60,189 bases of DNA from a bacterium. Its GTDB lineage: Bacteria; Elusimicrobiota; Elusimicrobia; Elusimicrobiales; UBA9959. The notes under the pieces are model-generated. The model did no database searches, was not told the DNA's origin, and saw nothing but the letters and a program-made list of their open reading frames with translations. The translations under genes were made by a program, and so were the position numbers. The stretch lies in contig JAJYNO010000037.1 of assembly GCA_021786295.1 (NCBI GenBank), forward strand, positions 1-60,189. The letters run 5' to 3'. Each line of letters begins with the position of its first letter. Positions within the stretch are counted from its first letter, which is position 1. Below are positions 29,858 to 39,849 of the stretch, one piece after another.

Positions 29858-31692
29858 TTCAGCTCCTTCTCGAGCATCTCGAGCAGCAGGGAGTATTTCT
29901 TCGCCAGGTCCGAGGCGCCTTCAGCGCCGGAGGCGTCCGGAGAGTAGTGGCGCAGTTCCAGGGCCTCCCAGAGCTCGCGTATCTCCTGCAGGGAACGCTC
30001 GCTGACCCCGGGGAAGCGCTGTTTTATCAGGTCAGCGGCCTTCTTCATAGTGAAAGCCCCTACCTTGATGCCGCACTTGTCTGAGAGATAGTCCTGGAAG
30101 GAGTCGTAGAGCAGCGAGACCGCCTCGTTGGGGTTCCCCGCGCTAACAAGCTTCTCGGCGGCGCCTATGTCGCGCGCGGCGTCGCCCTTGGCCCGGCGGG
30201 ACCTGAACAGCAGCGGGTTGGCCAGCTTGAAGCGGTTCAGGCGGGACAGCCAGAAGGAGAGGAGCAGCAGGACCGCCGGGACCGAATGCACCCACCAGGG
30301 CAGTCCCAAGATTGAGGCAGCGAGCAGCGGCAGGGGGCTCCCTGAGGCCTCGTCGCTGACGTAGCGTATGTCGGAACCCGAGGCCGTCACCGGGGCCGCA
30401 GAAGCCTGGCTGAAATTGACGGCGCGGGCGTTCAGGTCGCCCTTGGCCACTTCGAAGGAGACCGGCGCCGTCTGCAGTTCGCGGTAGGCTCCGGCCTTCG
30501 GGTCGAAGAAAGCGAACTTTATCGGAGGAACGGCCTTGCGCCCCTCCTCCCGCGGGACCAGGATATAGGTGAAAACCTTCTTGCCGCTTATTACGTCGTG
30601 CTCCTTGCTGATGTCCAGCGAGCTCATCGTGTCGAAGACCTTGAAGCCGGGCAGGTCCGGGAACTTCGGGGCTGTGACCGCCTTCAGGTTGCCGCTGCCT
30701 GCCACCGTGACCGAGAAGTTTATCGCTTCCCCGACCTTGACGTCCTGGTTGTCGGCCGTCGCGGCTATCGTGTATTCTCCTACCGCGCCGTCGAAGTCGG
30801 CAGGAGCCCCAGGAGGAAGCGGCTTGATCTCCAGCCGTACGGGGTCCGTGTTGAACTCCATGCTCTGGCCCTGCATCCCGCTCATCGACATGAACTTCTG
30901 GAAGAAATTGGGATCGAACGGGTCTACAGGCTCGTCGGAGGGGACCTGGGCGACGACCTTGGCGGGCCCGACCTCGGCGGGGCCGGGGGTAAGCGCGAAC
31001 AGCGCCTCCTTTATCTCGCTGTAGGCGTAGCGCGTCCCGTTTATCACCGTTTCCCCGTTACGCACGGGAGGCAGGTCCTCGGAAATGAGGTTCTTGTAGG
31101 AAGGCGGCACGTACTGCGGGTTGGAGGAGAGCGGCACCGAGGTGTAGAACTTTATGCTGAGGTCGATCTGCTGTCCCACGTAGGCGGACCTGCGGTCGAC
31201 CGAGGCCTTCAGGAAGAGCTGTTCGCCTTTCTTCGCGGCGTTCCTGGCGGCCCGGGACGGGCGCTGCGGAGCGGCCTGCTGGTAGGACTGCCGGCCGCCC
31301 TGAGTGGCCCTTGTGACGTTCACCGAGATGGGCTGCGTCGCCGCGGTCTCCTTGCCGTTGGAGACGGTTATGGCCGGTATGGTCTGTTCTCCTATGAAGC
31401 GCGGCGTCAGGATGTAGGTGAAGGAAACGGAGGTCGTGATCTTGCCGTTTATGATGGAGATGCTCTGGCTGCGGCCGGAGGAGTAGACGTTGAAGTTCTG
31501 CATGTTGGGCAGCTTGGGCTCCGGCACGCTGGCCGAATCCCCCGCCACCGTGACGGTCAGGTAGACGTTCCCGTTTATCTCCACCGAATCGCGGTCGGTC
31601 TCGGCGGTAACGGTCAGGAGCGCGGCCGCCTGGGCGCAGAGGAGCGCGCCCAGCAGGGCCGCGGCGGAGGCTGAACGCAGGAGGCGCTTCAC
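29854..31692 (-). CDS. batD: BatD family protein
   Basis: The 612-residue protein has a signal peptide (1-24) and several Ig-like beta domains: LTVTAETDRDSVEINGNVYL, then PSFTYILTPRFIGEQTIPAI-like repeats and, later, KVGEAINFSVTVAGSGNLKAV. A membrane helix follows at about 465-485 (WVHSVPAVLLLLSFWLSRL), then a cytoplasmic helical tail (about 500-612). This is the standard BatD (oxygen-tolerance) architecture. It overlaps the BatB-BatC fusion gene by 4 nt. The tail's position suggests contact with the MoxR/DUF58 side of the complex. Confidence 0.9.
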   Translation of the reverse strand: MKRLLRSASAAALLGALLCAQAAALLTVTAETDRDSVEINGNVYLTVTVAGDSASVPEPKLPNMQNFNVYSSGRSQSISIINGKITTSVSFTYILTPRFIGEQTIPAITVSNGKETAATQPISVNVTRATQGGRQSYQQAAPQRPSRAARNAAKKGEQLFLKASVDRRSAYVGQQIDLSIKFYTSVPLSSNPQYVPPSYKNLISEDLPPVRNGETVINGTRYAYSEIKEALFALTPGPAEVGPAKVVAQVPSDEPVDPFDPNFFQKFMSMSGMQGQSMEFNTDPVRLEIKPLPPGAPADFDGAVGEYTIAATADNQDVKVGEAINFSVTVAGSGNLKAVTAPKFPDLPGFKVFDTMSSLDISKEHDVISGKKVFTYILVPREEGRKAVPPIKFAFFDPKAGAYRELQTAPVSFEVAKGDLNARAVNFSQASAAPVTASGSDIRYVSDEASGSPLPLLAASILGLPWWVHSVPAVLLLLSFWLSRLNRFKLANPLLFRSRRAKGDAARDIGAAEKLVSAGNPNEAVSLLYDSFQDYLSDKCGIKVGAFTMKKAADLIKQRFPGVSERSLQEIRELWEALELRHYSPDASGAEGASDLAKKYSLLLEMLEKELK

Positions 31693-33407
31693 CAGTCCTC
31701 CAGCCGGTCGGGCTGCTGCTGCTTGCCCTGGCGCATGGCGGCCTGCATCATGTTCTGGCGGTCCTGCTGCTCCGATCTCTCTTTTTCTTTCATCATCTCC
31801 AGTATCTGCCTGCTCTGCTCGCGGGCCTGGGCCTGCCTTTTCTCCTGTTCGCTCTGCTGCTTCTGCTTGTCCTTCCCCGAGCCCTGTTTCTGGTCCTGCT
31901 TGTTCTGCGCGCCGCTCTTTTTGTTCTTTTCCTTCTTCTTGTCGCCTGAAGAGGACTTCTGCTGCTGCTCCAGGGCCACCTGCAGGTTGAATTTGGCGTT
32001 CTGGTCCTTAGGGTCGGCGTTGATGGCGCTGCGGTAGGCCGCTATCGCGCCCTGAAGGTCCTTCTTCCTGAAAAGGGCGTTGCCCAGGTTGTAATAGGCC
32101 CTGTCGGCTATCTTGCGGGAGGTCGCGGCCTCGCCGAAGGAGTCTGCGGCCTTGTCGTAGTCGTTCATGCGGTAATAGGCGTCGCCGACATTGAAGTTGA
32201 GCCGCTTGTCGGCCGGCGCCTTGAGCAGGGCCCTGTTGTAATGCTCCACCGCCTCCTGCCAGTCCTTGGCGGCGTAGGACGAGTTCCCCTTGCGGGCCTC
32301 GGCGCCCTGGCCAGCGGCGCGCGCCCCGGCCAGCGGCAGCAGCAGCAGCGGCAGGACGAGCGCCCCTTTGCCGAAGCGGCCCGGCAGGCGGGGCAGGCGG
32401 AAGTTCAGCCTGAAGCCCTTCTCCATCACCATGAATTCTATCAAAAGCAGTACCAGCGCCAAAGAAAGAGGCCACTGGAAGCGGTTCTTGTACCCGGCCC
32501 TGCCCCTGCCCTTGCTCTTCTGCAGGTCCAGCGCCGAGACGGCAGAATACACCGAATCCGCCGCGGAGTCGGGGTCGGTGTAGCGCAGGTAGGCCGCCCC
32601 GGTGCTGCTGGCTATCTTCATCAGCGTGGCCTCCCCCAGCCTGCTGACGACCGTCTTGCCGCTCTTGTCCTTCTTATAGGTCACGGTGTTGCCGGAGGCG
32701 TCCGTGACGGGTATCAGGTCTCCGTCAGTGGTGCCTATCCCGACGGTGAAGATCTTCAGGTCCTGCTTCTGCGCGTCGGCCAGGGCCTCGTCCAGCCCGG
32801 TCGAGTGGTCCTCTCCGTCGGTGATCAGGACCATGACCTTCTGCCCGCCGTAGCGCGACAGCATGCGCAGGGTAGTCTCTATCGCCTCGGAGAAATCTGT
32901 GCCCTGCACCGGCATCATGCCGGGCCTCAGCGTGTCGGCGAAGTCGGAGATGGCGTCCTCGTCGGTGGTCAGCGGGCACTGCACGAAGGCGGTCCCGGCG
33001 AAGGCCACTATCCCTACGCGGTAGTCGGAAAATTTCTGCGCGATGGCGTCCAGCAGCAGGCGGGCGTTGGCCATGCGGTCCGGCTTCAGGTCCCGCGCGG
33101 CCATAGAGAGCGAGGCGTCCACCGCGACCACGACGTTGCCCTTCAGGTCCGTCACCGGGGAGAGTTCCACTCCCCACTGCGGACCGGCCGCCGCCAGGGC
33201 CAGCAGCCCCAGCGCGGCGAAATAGAGCAGGCCGCGCAGTCTCCTGCGCGCCGCGCCCGGGCCGGAGGAGAGCCTTTCGAACGCCGGCCCCAGGACCCTG
33301 CGCGCCGCGGAAAGGCGGCTCTCCTCCGCCTTGAAGCGGAAGAAGATCAGAGCGGCGAAGGCCGCGGCGAGCCAGACCAGAAGGACGGGGGAGCGGAAGA
33401 GTTGCAT
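31689..33407 (-). CDS. batB: BatB-BatC fusion: VWA domain, membrane helices and TPR
   Basis: The 572-residue protein joins two Bat functions. N-terminal helices (7-23 and 58-75) precede a von Willebrand A domain with a complete MIDAS start D97-A-S99-L-S101. A helix near 310-325 follows, then a second signal-like hydrophobic stretch (about 345-362) and TPRs (about 370-475; EARKGNSSYAAKDWQEAVEH, AYYRMNDYDKAADSF). The tail (about 480-572) is very rich in Gln, Lys and Glu and is probably coiled or disordered. In many bacteria batB and batC are separate genes; here no stop or frameshift separates them. Confidence 0.9.
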   Translation of the reverse strand: MQLFRSPVLLVWLAAAFAALIFFRFKAEESRLSAARRVLGPAFERLSSGPGAARRRLRGLLYFAALGLLALAAAGPQWGVELSPVTDLKGNVVVAVDASLSMAARDLKPDRMANARLLLDAIAQKFSDYRVGIVAFAGTAFVQCPLTTDEDAISDFADTLRPGMMPVQGTDFSEAIETTLRMLSRYGGQKVMVLITDGEDHSTGLDEALADAQKQDLKIFTVGIGTTDGDLIPVTDASGNTVTYKKDKSGKTVVSRLGEATLMKIASSTGAAYLRYTDPDSAADSVYSAVSALDLQKSKGRGRAGYKNRFQWPLSLALVLLLIEFMVMEKGFRLNFRLPRLPGRFGKGALVLPLLLLPLAGARAAGQGAEARKGNSSYAAKDWQEAVEHYNRALLKAPADKRLNFNVGDAYYRMNDYDKAADSFGEAATSRKIADRAYYNLGNALFRKKDLQGAIAAYRSAINADPKDQNAKFNLQVALEQQQKSSSGDKKKEKNKKSGAQNKQDQKQGSGKDKQKQQSEQEKRQAQAREQSRQILEMMKEKERSEQQDRQNMMQAAMRQGKQQQPDRLEDW

Positions 33408-33408
33408 G

Positions 33409-34392
33409 CTAGGGGACCGTCCTGAAATAAGTTTTTTCCAGCACGAAGAGCAGCGCCAGGAGCAGCAGCGCCGGCGCCAGGAAGTACAGGTACTTGTCGG
33501 AGTACTGCGTGTAGCTCTTCGAATCGAACTTCGTCCTTTCCATGGAGTCGATCCGCGAATAGATGTCGCGCAGCTCGGCGTTGTTCTGCGCCCTGTAGAA
33601 CTGGCCTCCGGTATAGTCCGCTATCTCGCGCAGCGCGGACTCGTCCAGGTCGTCGTCCGTGTAGATCACCGGCTGCATCGGGTCCCCGGTGCTTATCTGG
33701 GCCCGGCCCTTGCGCGCCGTCCCTATGGCGTAGATCTTTATGCCGTAGGCGGCAGCCGTCTTAGCGGCCATGGCCAGGTCGGTGACCAGCCCGGTGTTGG
33801 AGCGGCCGTCGGTGAGCAGGATGATCACCTTGCTCTTGGCCTTGCTGTCCTTCAGGTGGTTCACCGCCGTCACGATCGCGTCGCCTATGGCCGTGCCGTC
33901 GGCCCCGGTCATGTTGATGTAGGTGGACTTTATCGTGTCGAGCACCGACTGGTAGTCCAGCGTCAGCGGGCAGGTCAGCATCGCCACGCCGCCGAAGACC
34001 AGGACCCCGATGCGGTCGTTCCTCCGGCCCTTGACGAACTCCTCTGCGGCCTGCTTGGCTGCCTCCAGCCTGTCCGGCTGGAAATCCTCTGCGGCCATGC
34101 TGTAGGAGGTGTCCATTGCCAGTATTATGTCTATGCCTTCGGCCGGAGGCACCTCCCCGCGCGTGGCCTTCTGCGGCCTCGCCAGCGCGAGCGTCAGCAG
34201 CAGCAGGGCCAGCACTCTGCCCCAGAAAGGGACGGTCCTGAAGAGGCGGGAGCGCATCGTGCGCATGGCCGGCAGCGGCGCGGGGACCCCGGCCGTCTCC
34301 AGCCTGCGAGCGCTCTGGGACCAGGCCACGGCGGCCAGCAGCCCGAGCGCCGGGACAAGCAGCAGCACCAGCGGGTATTTGAAGGAGATCAT
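33409..34392 (-). CDS. batA: BatA: VWA-domain membrane protein
   Basis: The 327-residue protein has two N-terminal helices (about 7-23 and 58-72), a VWA domain with MIDAS D94-T-S96-Y-S98, the supporting Thr in NMTGADGTAIGDAI and Asp in ILLTDGRSNTG, and a C-terminal helix (about 303-320). The domain faces the periplasm by topology. It differs from BatB in lacking a TPR extension. Its start overlaps the BatD-like gene by 4 nt; the following BatB-BatC gene begins 1 nt after its stop. Confidence 0.93.
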   Translation of the reverse strand: MISFKYPLVLLLVPALGLLAAVAWSQSARRLETAGVPAPLPAMRTMRSRLFRTVPFWGRVLALLLLTLALARPQKATRGEVPPAEGIDIILAMDTSYSMAAEDFQPDRLEAAKQAAEEFVKGRRNDRIGVLVFGGVAMLTCPLTLDYQSVLDTIKSTYINMTGADGTAIGDAIVTAVNHLKDSKAKSKVIILLTDGRSNTGLVTDLAMAAKTAAAYGIKIYAIGTARKGRAQISTGDPMQPVIYTDDDLDESALREIADYTGGQFYRAQNNAELRDIYSRIDSMERTKFDSKSYTQYSDKYLYFLAPALLLLALLFVLEKTYFRTVP

Positions 34393-35360
34393 ACGGAGCC
34401 TTCCTTGCGGTGTTCCGCCTCCGCCGCTTTTTCAGCCTCCAGCGCCCTGGCTTTTTCGGCCGCCCTGTTGAACTCCATCAGCATCTCGGCCAGGGCCGCG
34501 GAGTCCTGCTGGGCGTCCTCCGGCTTGAGCCTGGCGAACTTCACCAGGTCCGCCTTCTGCAGGAATTCCCTGGCCTTCAGCGAGGTCTTAATGTCCGCGC
34601 CGGTGCTCTTAAGTTCGCGCGCGAGGTCCGAAGTGGTCATCTGGACGGCGTCGATACCGAACTCCTCGGAGAGATAGAAGCGCAGAATGAAGGTCAGACC
34701 GGTGTAATATTCCTTTATCCTGCCGGCCGCGGCCAGCGAGGTCCTGCCCAGGGCGTCCAGGCGGTCTCTGGCCCGCTGGTAGGGGCTGCGCGGGTCCATC
34801 CAGGCGGCCGCAGCGTCCTCCCCGGCACGCCTCCCGCGCAGGTACAGCCAAGCGCCGAGCGCCAGGGCCGCGGCCAGCGCCAGCAGAAGCCAGGCCCAGG
34901 GGAAATAGCGGAAGGGACGGTAGATGTCCCGGATGTCCTCGCCGGGCTTCGTCTTGAAGAGCGGCATCACCTCCACCGTGAAAGTGCTGGTGTAGACGAT
35001 GGTGCCGGGCGGTACGCCGCGGCCGCTAAGCAGCCAGCCGATGGCCGGGTAGGTGCTGACTCCGAGCGCGAAGGCCCGGGCCTTCACCTCAAAGGAATCC
35101 CTCTTTACGCCCCCCGCCTTCTTCTCGCCCGTCCTCGTGAAAGAAACGGCCTCGAAATCCTGGCTGGAGGCGGAGGAGGTGTCCGGCCTTACAGAGAAGC
35201 CCTCCGGCATGGCGAAGTCCACCTTGAAGGTGAAATCGCTTGCCAGCGGCACTTTGGCCGGCGGCGGGGTCACCGTCATCGAAACCCCGCCCTGGCCGGC
35301 CGAGGCCGGCAGCGCCAGGGCCGCGGCCAGAAGCAGGAGAAGATGCGGCAGTTTCGTCAT
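34389..35360 (-). CDS. BatD-like/DUF4381-like membrane protein
   Basis: The 323-residue protein has a signal peptide (1-18), an Ig-like periplasmic domain (about 20-140, SMTVTPPPAKVPLASDFTFKV), one membrane helix (about 153-173, WAWLLLALAAALALGAWLYL) and a cytoplasmic helical domain (about 195-323) with a charged Ala/Glu/Lys end. It occupies the place between DUF58 and BatA where such proteins are common in MoxR-VWA operons. ATG 35360 is set by the ATGA overlap with the DUF58 gene; earlier in-frame codons lie inside that gene. Confidence 0.75.
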   Translation of the reverse strand: MTKLPHLLLLLAAALALPASAGQGGVSMTVTPPPAKVPLASDFTFKVDFAMPEGFSVRPDTSSASSQDFEAVSFTRTGEKKAGGVKRDSFEVKARAFALGVSTYPAIGWLLSGRGVPPGTIVYTSTFTVEVMPLFKTKPGEDIRDIYRPFRYFPWAWLLLALAAALALGAWLYLRGRRAGEDAAAAWMDPRSPYQRARDRLDALGRTSLAAAGRIKEYYTGLTFILRFYLSEEFGIDAVQMTTSDLARELKSTGADIKTSLKAREFLQKADLVKFARLKPEDAQQDSAALAEMLMEFNRAAEKARALEAEKAAEAEHRKEGSV

Positions 35361-36244
35361 ATCAGCTTGAACTTCTTCCTGCGCTGGCGGAAAAACTTGA
35401 CCACGGGGCCGTGCACCGGCAGCGCGGGGTCTATGTCTATCCATTCGGCTCCGGCCGAACGCAGCGTGGTCTCCAGCGCGGCGCGCCGCGACGCCGCGTC
35501 GCGGGCGTAGGCCTCCCGGTACTGCCTGCTGGCCAGGTCCGCGGTGAGGGTCCCCCCGCTCTCCAGGTCCTCGGAGACCAGCAGCGCCCCGGCCGCCGGG
35601 AGTTCGCGCTCGAAGCGGTCCGTTATCACTACCGGGATCAGGTCGTGGCGCGTGGAGGTGAGCCGCACCTCGCGGGTGTAGTCCGGGGAGTTGAAGTCGG
35701 AGATCAGGATGATGATGCCGCGTCTCTTCATCACGCGGTTCGCCATCCTCAGCGCCATCGCCACGTCGGTACCGCGGCTTTTCGGGGTGAAACCGAGGAG
35801 CTCGCGGATGATGCGCAGGCTGTGATTGCGGCCCTTGCGCGGCGGGATGTAAAGTTCCGGTTTGTCGGAGAAGAGCAGCAGGCCGCTCTTGTCGCTGTTC
35901 TTCAGGGCCGAGAACGCGAACATGGCAGCCAGCTCGGCGGCGGCCTCGCTCTTGGGTTTGGAGGCTGACCCGAACGATTGGGACGCCGAGACATCGCAGA
36001 GTATCATCAGCGTCAGCTCGCGCTCCTCGACGTACTGCTTGACGAAGGGCTTGTTCGCGCGGGCGGTCACGTTCCAGTCTATCGAGCGCACGTCGTCGCC
36101 GGGCACGTACTCGCGGACCTCGGAGAACTCTATGCCGCGGCCCTTGAAGACGCTCTGGTACTGGCCGGAGAAGGTCTCGCTCACCAGCCGGCCGGTGGTG
36201 ATCTCTATGTGCCTTACCTTCTTGAGCAGCTCAGCCGTGTTCAT
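35357..36244 (-). CDS. DUF58-domain protein
   Basis: The 295-residue protein has the DUF58 signature SGQYQSVFKGRGIEFSEVREY followed by PGDDVRSIDWNVTAR, then a VWA-like fold (ILCDVSASQSFGSAS) in which the MIDAS motif is D-x-S-x-S. It is soluble, unlike BatA/BatB. DUF58 proteins are nearly always encoded beside MoxR ATPases and are thought to link the ATPase to membrane VWA partners. It follows MoxR after 24 bp. Confidence 0.92.
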   Translation of the reverse strand: MNTAELLKKVRHIEITTGRLVSETFSGQYQSVFKGRGIEFSEVREYVPGDDVRSIDWNVTARANKPFVKQYVEERELTLMILCDVSASQSFGSASKPKSEAAAELAAMFAFSALKNSDKSGLLLFSDKPELYIPPRKGRNHSLRIIRELLGFTPKSRGTDVAMALRMANRVMKRRGIIILISDFNSPDYTREVRLTSTRHDLIPVVITDRFERELPAAGALLVSEDLESGGTLTADLASRQYREAYARDAASRRAALETTLRSAGAEWIDIDPALPVHGPVVKFFRQRRKKFKLI

Positions 36245-36268
36245 CGCGGGCCTCCGCTCCGGTAACGC

Positions 36269-37258
<990 letters not shown>

Positions 37259-37315
37259 TGTCATGCTCCTTAGCCCGGGAGTTCGCCGTCAGCCCGGAGC
37301 CGCCGGACCGCCGCG

Positions 37316-37942
37316 TCACTCTATGCGGAAAAGCGGCTTCTTGTCCTGCAGCTCGCGCAGCTGCTGCTCCTTGTGGGCTTCTATGTCCTTGCGGATGTTG
37401 TCTACGGCCTTCAGCGCCGCCAGGCGCACCTGCTCGTCGTAGTCGTTGAGCGCCCGGTCCAGGGCCGGGATAGCTTCCTTGTTGGAGAACGTGCCGATGG
37501 CCTGCACGGCGTGGAGGCGCGTGTCGGTGTCGTAGTCCTTGAGAGCCTCCGTCAGCAGGGCCAGGCTCAGCTGGCTCTTGTCCTTGGCGAGCATATCTAT
37601 CAGCTGTATCTTGACCGTCGAATCGGTCTCGTTGTCCAGCATGTCCTTGATTACCCCGGGCGCGCTTTCGTCCTGCAACTGCCAGAGCAGTTCGGCCGCG
37701 GCGAAGCGGACCTTCGGGTTGGCGTCCTGAGTGAGGCTGCGGAGCGTATCCAGCGTGGCCTTTGAGAACTGTATAAGGTATGTCTTCTGCGGCTTAAGCG
37801 GCAGCGCCGGCTCCTGCAGCACGGAGTTCTGGTCCTTCCTGGCCAGCTCTATCATCTCCTGTTTTTTGGCCTCCTCGCGCTTCTGGCCTACCAGGTAGTA
37901 GATTCCAGCGACGAAGATGAGCAGCATCAGGAACCATTTCAT
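37316..37942 (-). CDS. Membrane-anchored HEAT-repeat protein
   Basis: The 208-residue protein has one N-terminal helix (about 3-18, WFLMLLIFVAGIYYLVG) and a charged linker, then about four HEAT/PBS-lyase repeats (about 60-185): NPKVRFAAAELLWQLQDESA, DTDTRLHAVQAIGTFSNKEA, DEQVRLAALKAVDNI. It overlaps the amidotransferase gene by 4 nt and lies 57 bp before MoxR. The solenoid probably acts as an adaptor for the MoxR/Bat machinery, but this is inference from position only. Confidence 0.8.
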   Translation of the reverse strand: MKWFLMLLIFVAGIYYLVGQKREEAKKQEMIELARKDQNSVLQEPALPLKPQKTYLIQFSKATLDTLRSLTQDANPKVRFAAAELLWQLQDESAPGVIKDMLDNETDSTVKIQLIDMLAKDKSQLSLALLTEALKDYDTDTRLHAVQAIGTFSNKEAIPALDRALNDYDEQVRLAALKAVDNIRKDIEAHKEQQLRELQDKKPLFRIE

Positions 37943-38769
37943 AGCTGGACCCTCTTGAACGACAGCCGCAGTCGGCCGGCCGAGACGGAGGCGGAGGCTA
38001 TTTCGGGGTCGTTCATCTTTTTCCAGCCCGGCGCGGCGTCCGCCGGCTCGCTGGAGAAAACGACCCTGTCCCTCTCCCGGCGCCAGGCTATGCGCCCGTA
38101 TTCCCAGCCGGGCGTCATCAGCGAGGTCCTGGCGTCGCTCCGCGGGGCGTGGCACAGGACCGTCAGGGAATCTTCGGAAGCGAGGAAAAGGTTTAGCCCG
38201 GTATACGGGAACTTGCGGCCCGGCAAGGAATCCCTCCTGGAGACCCAGACGGTGCGGATCTCGTCCAACGCGGCCTCCAGGGCCGCCGCCGGGGAGCCGT
38301 AGGCGTCCAGCATTTTCATTACCTGCCAGAACAGGACCTCTGAATCGCCGCTGCCTTTGACCCGGGACGCGTATTTCCCCAGGAGGGAGCGTATCTCGTC
38401 CCTTAGGAACAGCGTGCCGTTATGGGCGAAGACGAAGCCGCCGCCCGAGAACGGCTGAGTATTCTCCAGGCGGGCCTGCTTGGCCCTCGGCACCCCGGGA
38501 GCGGAAGCGTAGCGCACGTGCGCCAGCGTCACGCGGGACCTGGCCTTGGCGGCGGCGCGGAGGAAAGGCCCGGAGTTAAGCCGCGCGGGCAGCGGGCTCT
38601 TTATGACCGCCTCCCGCCCTCCTTCAGCGAAAAAACCTACGCCCCAGCCGTCGTCCTGGAAACGGCCTTTCACGGCGCCCGCCTGGGCGAGCAGGCTCTT
38701 GGGCCCGCCGCAAAGAAGGTCTTCGGAGGTCGCCCTGGCCGGGGAGATGGAGGCTGTGATCCTGCACAT
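37939..38769 (-). CDS. Class II glutamine amidotransferase (YafJ/GATase_4-like)
   Basis: The 276-residue protein has the N-terminal nucleophile Cys at position 2 (MCRITASIS), exposed after Met removal. It carries the family elements GWGVGFF, LAHVRYAS, FAHNGTL and GSGDSEVLF. It is a stand-alone glutaminase-type domain like YafJ and the EgtC group; no synthase partner is fused or adjacent. AGAGGAAC precedes the ATG. It heads the Bat operon, and its promoter diverges from that of the RDD gene. Confidence 0.88.
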   Translation of the reverse strand: MCRITASISPARATSEDLLCGGPKSLLAQAGAVKGRFQDDGWGVGFFAEGGREAVIKSPLPARLNSGPFLRAAAKARSRVTLAHVRYASAPGVPRAKQARLENTQPFSGGGFVFAHNGTLFLRDEIRSLLGKYASRVKGSGDSEVLFWQVMKMLDAYGSPAAALEAALDEIRTVWVSRRDSLPGRKFPYTGLNLFLASEDSLTVLCHAPRSDARTSLMTPGWEYGRIAWRRERDRVVFSSEPADAAPGWKKMNDPEIASASVSAGRLRLSFKRVQL

Positions 38770-38791
38770 AGTTCCTCTGCATATTTAAACA

Positions 38792-38836
38792 ATTTTTCGG
38801 ACGATGTTCAAACCGCCCGCGAAGTTTATATATAAT
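38792..38836. promoter_or_regulatory. Back-to-back promoters of the amidotransferase/Bat operon and the RDD gene
   Basis: Plus strand: TTCAAA (38807-38812), 18 bp, TATAAT (38831-38836). Minus strand: TTGAAC (38811-38806), 17 bp, then a TTAAAT-like -10. The two -35 boxes overlap, so polymerase can occupy only one promoter at a time. Confidence 0.45.
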
Positions 38837-38874
38837 TGTCCGTGGGCGCGATACCGCCCGCCAAGAGGACGGTC

Positions 38875-39786
38875 ATGGAAAACGAAGAACTTCAATTCAA
38901 ACCGCTGCCGGGGATGGAACCGCCGCAGGACCTGCCGCCGCTGCCGGTGGCGGGGCTGGGCCTGGACGCGGAGGGGCCGGTCCCGGCCGGCTTCAACGAG
39001 CGTTTCGTCGCCTACGTCATAGATTCGCTGCCGTTCGTGCTGCTGGCCCGCGTCACGCTGAAGATGGCCGTGTCCGGAGGGTTCCTCCATTATTCCATAG
39101 GGGCGGAACGGCTCTGGAAGCTGATGTGGATACTTCTCTATATCCTCTACGAGGCGGTTCTTTCCAGCGGGGGGCGCGCCACGCTCGGCAAGTACCTGCT
39201 GAACATCCGCGTCAGGTCCAAAGACGGCGGGAACCTCTCCTTCCCCCGCGCGCTGCTGAGGGCTTTCGCCTATTTCCTGAGCTCGGCCACCTTTAACATA
39301 GGCTATCTGATGGCGCTGTTCACGGAGAACCACCGCGCCCTTCACGATTACGCGGCCGGCAGCCGCGTGGTCAGCGTCCGCGACCGCAGCGACTGGGCCA
39401 ACGGCCTCGTGCTGGCGGTTTCCTGGGGCACCATGGTCATACTGATGGGCACCTGGCTCAACAACACGGTGCTGAAACTGCAGCCCTCGGAGAAGCGCCA
39501 GATAATAGCCGCGCACCGGACGATCTCCAAACTGGGGGTGCTCGAGTACATCTATATGAAGCACAACGGCTTCTACACCAACGACCTGCAGCAGCTGGCC
39601 GACCTGACCGGCAACGTCAACGCGGTGCGCGCCGAACTTTACCGGAACCTGGACCCGGAATCGCTGGTCATCTCCTCCAACGGCCGCAGGTTCGTCATCA
39701 CCGGGAAGGCGAGGAACTGGCGCCATACCGAGGTGGAGGTCAAGTCGCAGGTGGACGCCCCCCCGCCGCCGGGCATGCTGCCGTAG
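38875..39786 (+). CDS. RDD-family membrane protein with a C-terminal pilin-like domain
   Basis: The 303-residue protein begins with a Pro-rich cytoplasmic tail (1-40). An RDD domain with three helices follows (about 42-165: GFNERFVAYVIDSL, with the Arg and two Asp-type residues, and RATLGKYLLNIRV), then a fourth helix (about 178-198). The C-terminal part (about 205-300) has IIAAHRTISKLGVLEYIYMK and HNGFYTNDLQQL, like the globular part of type IV pilins or pseudopilins. That combination is unusual. The ribosome site AGAGG lies 6-10 nt before ATG 38875. Function unknown. Confidence 0.82.
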   Translation: MENEELQFKPLPGMEPPQDLPPLPVAGLGLDAEGPVPAGFNERFVAYVIDSLPFVLLARVTLKMAVSGGFLHYSIGAERLWKLMWILLYILYEAVLSSGGRATLGKYLLNIRVRSKDGGNLSFPRALLRAFAYFLSSATFNIGYLMALFTENHRALHDYAAGSRVVSVRDRSDWANGLVLAVSWGTMVILMGTWLNNTVLKLQPSEKRQIIAAHRTISKLGVLEYIYMKHNGFYTNDLQQLADLTGNVNAVRAELYRNLDPESLVISSNGRRFVITGKARNWRHTEVEVKSQVDAPPPPGMLP

Positions 39787-39799
39787 AGGCAGGGACGCG

Positions 39800-39831
39800 A
39801 AAAAAGCCCCGCTTTCAGGCGGGGCTTTTTT
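39800..39831. terminator. Bidirectional terminator between the RDD and DksA-like genes
   Basis: A 7-bp GCCCCGC/GCGGGGC stem with loop TTTCAG is flanked by A6 on one side and T6 on the other. It serves both converging genes. Confidence 0.85.
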
Positions 39832-39849
39832 ATCGGCGGGCCCGCTGCG

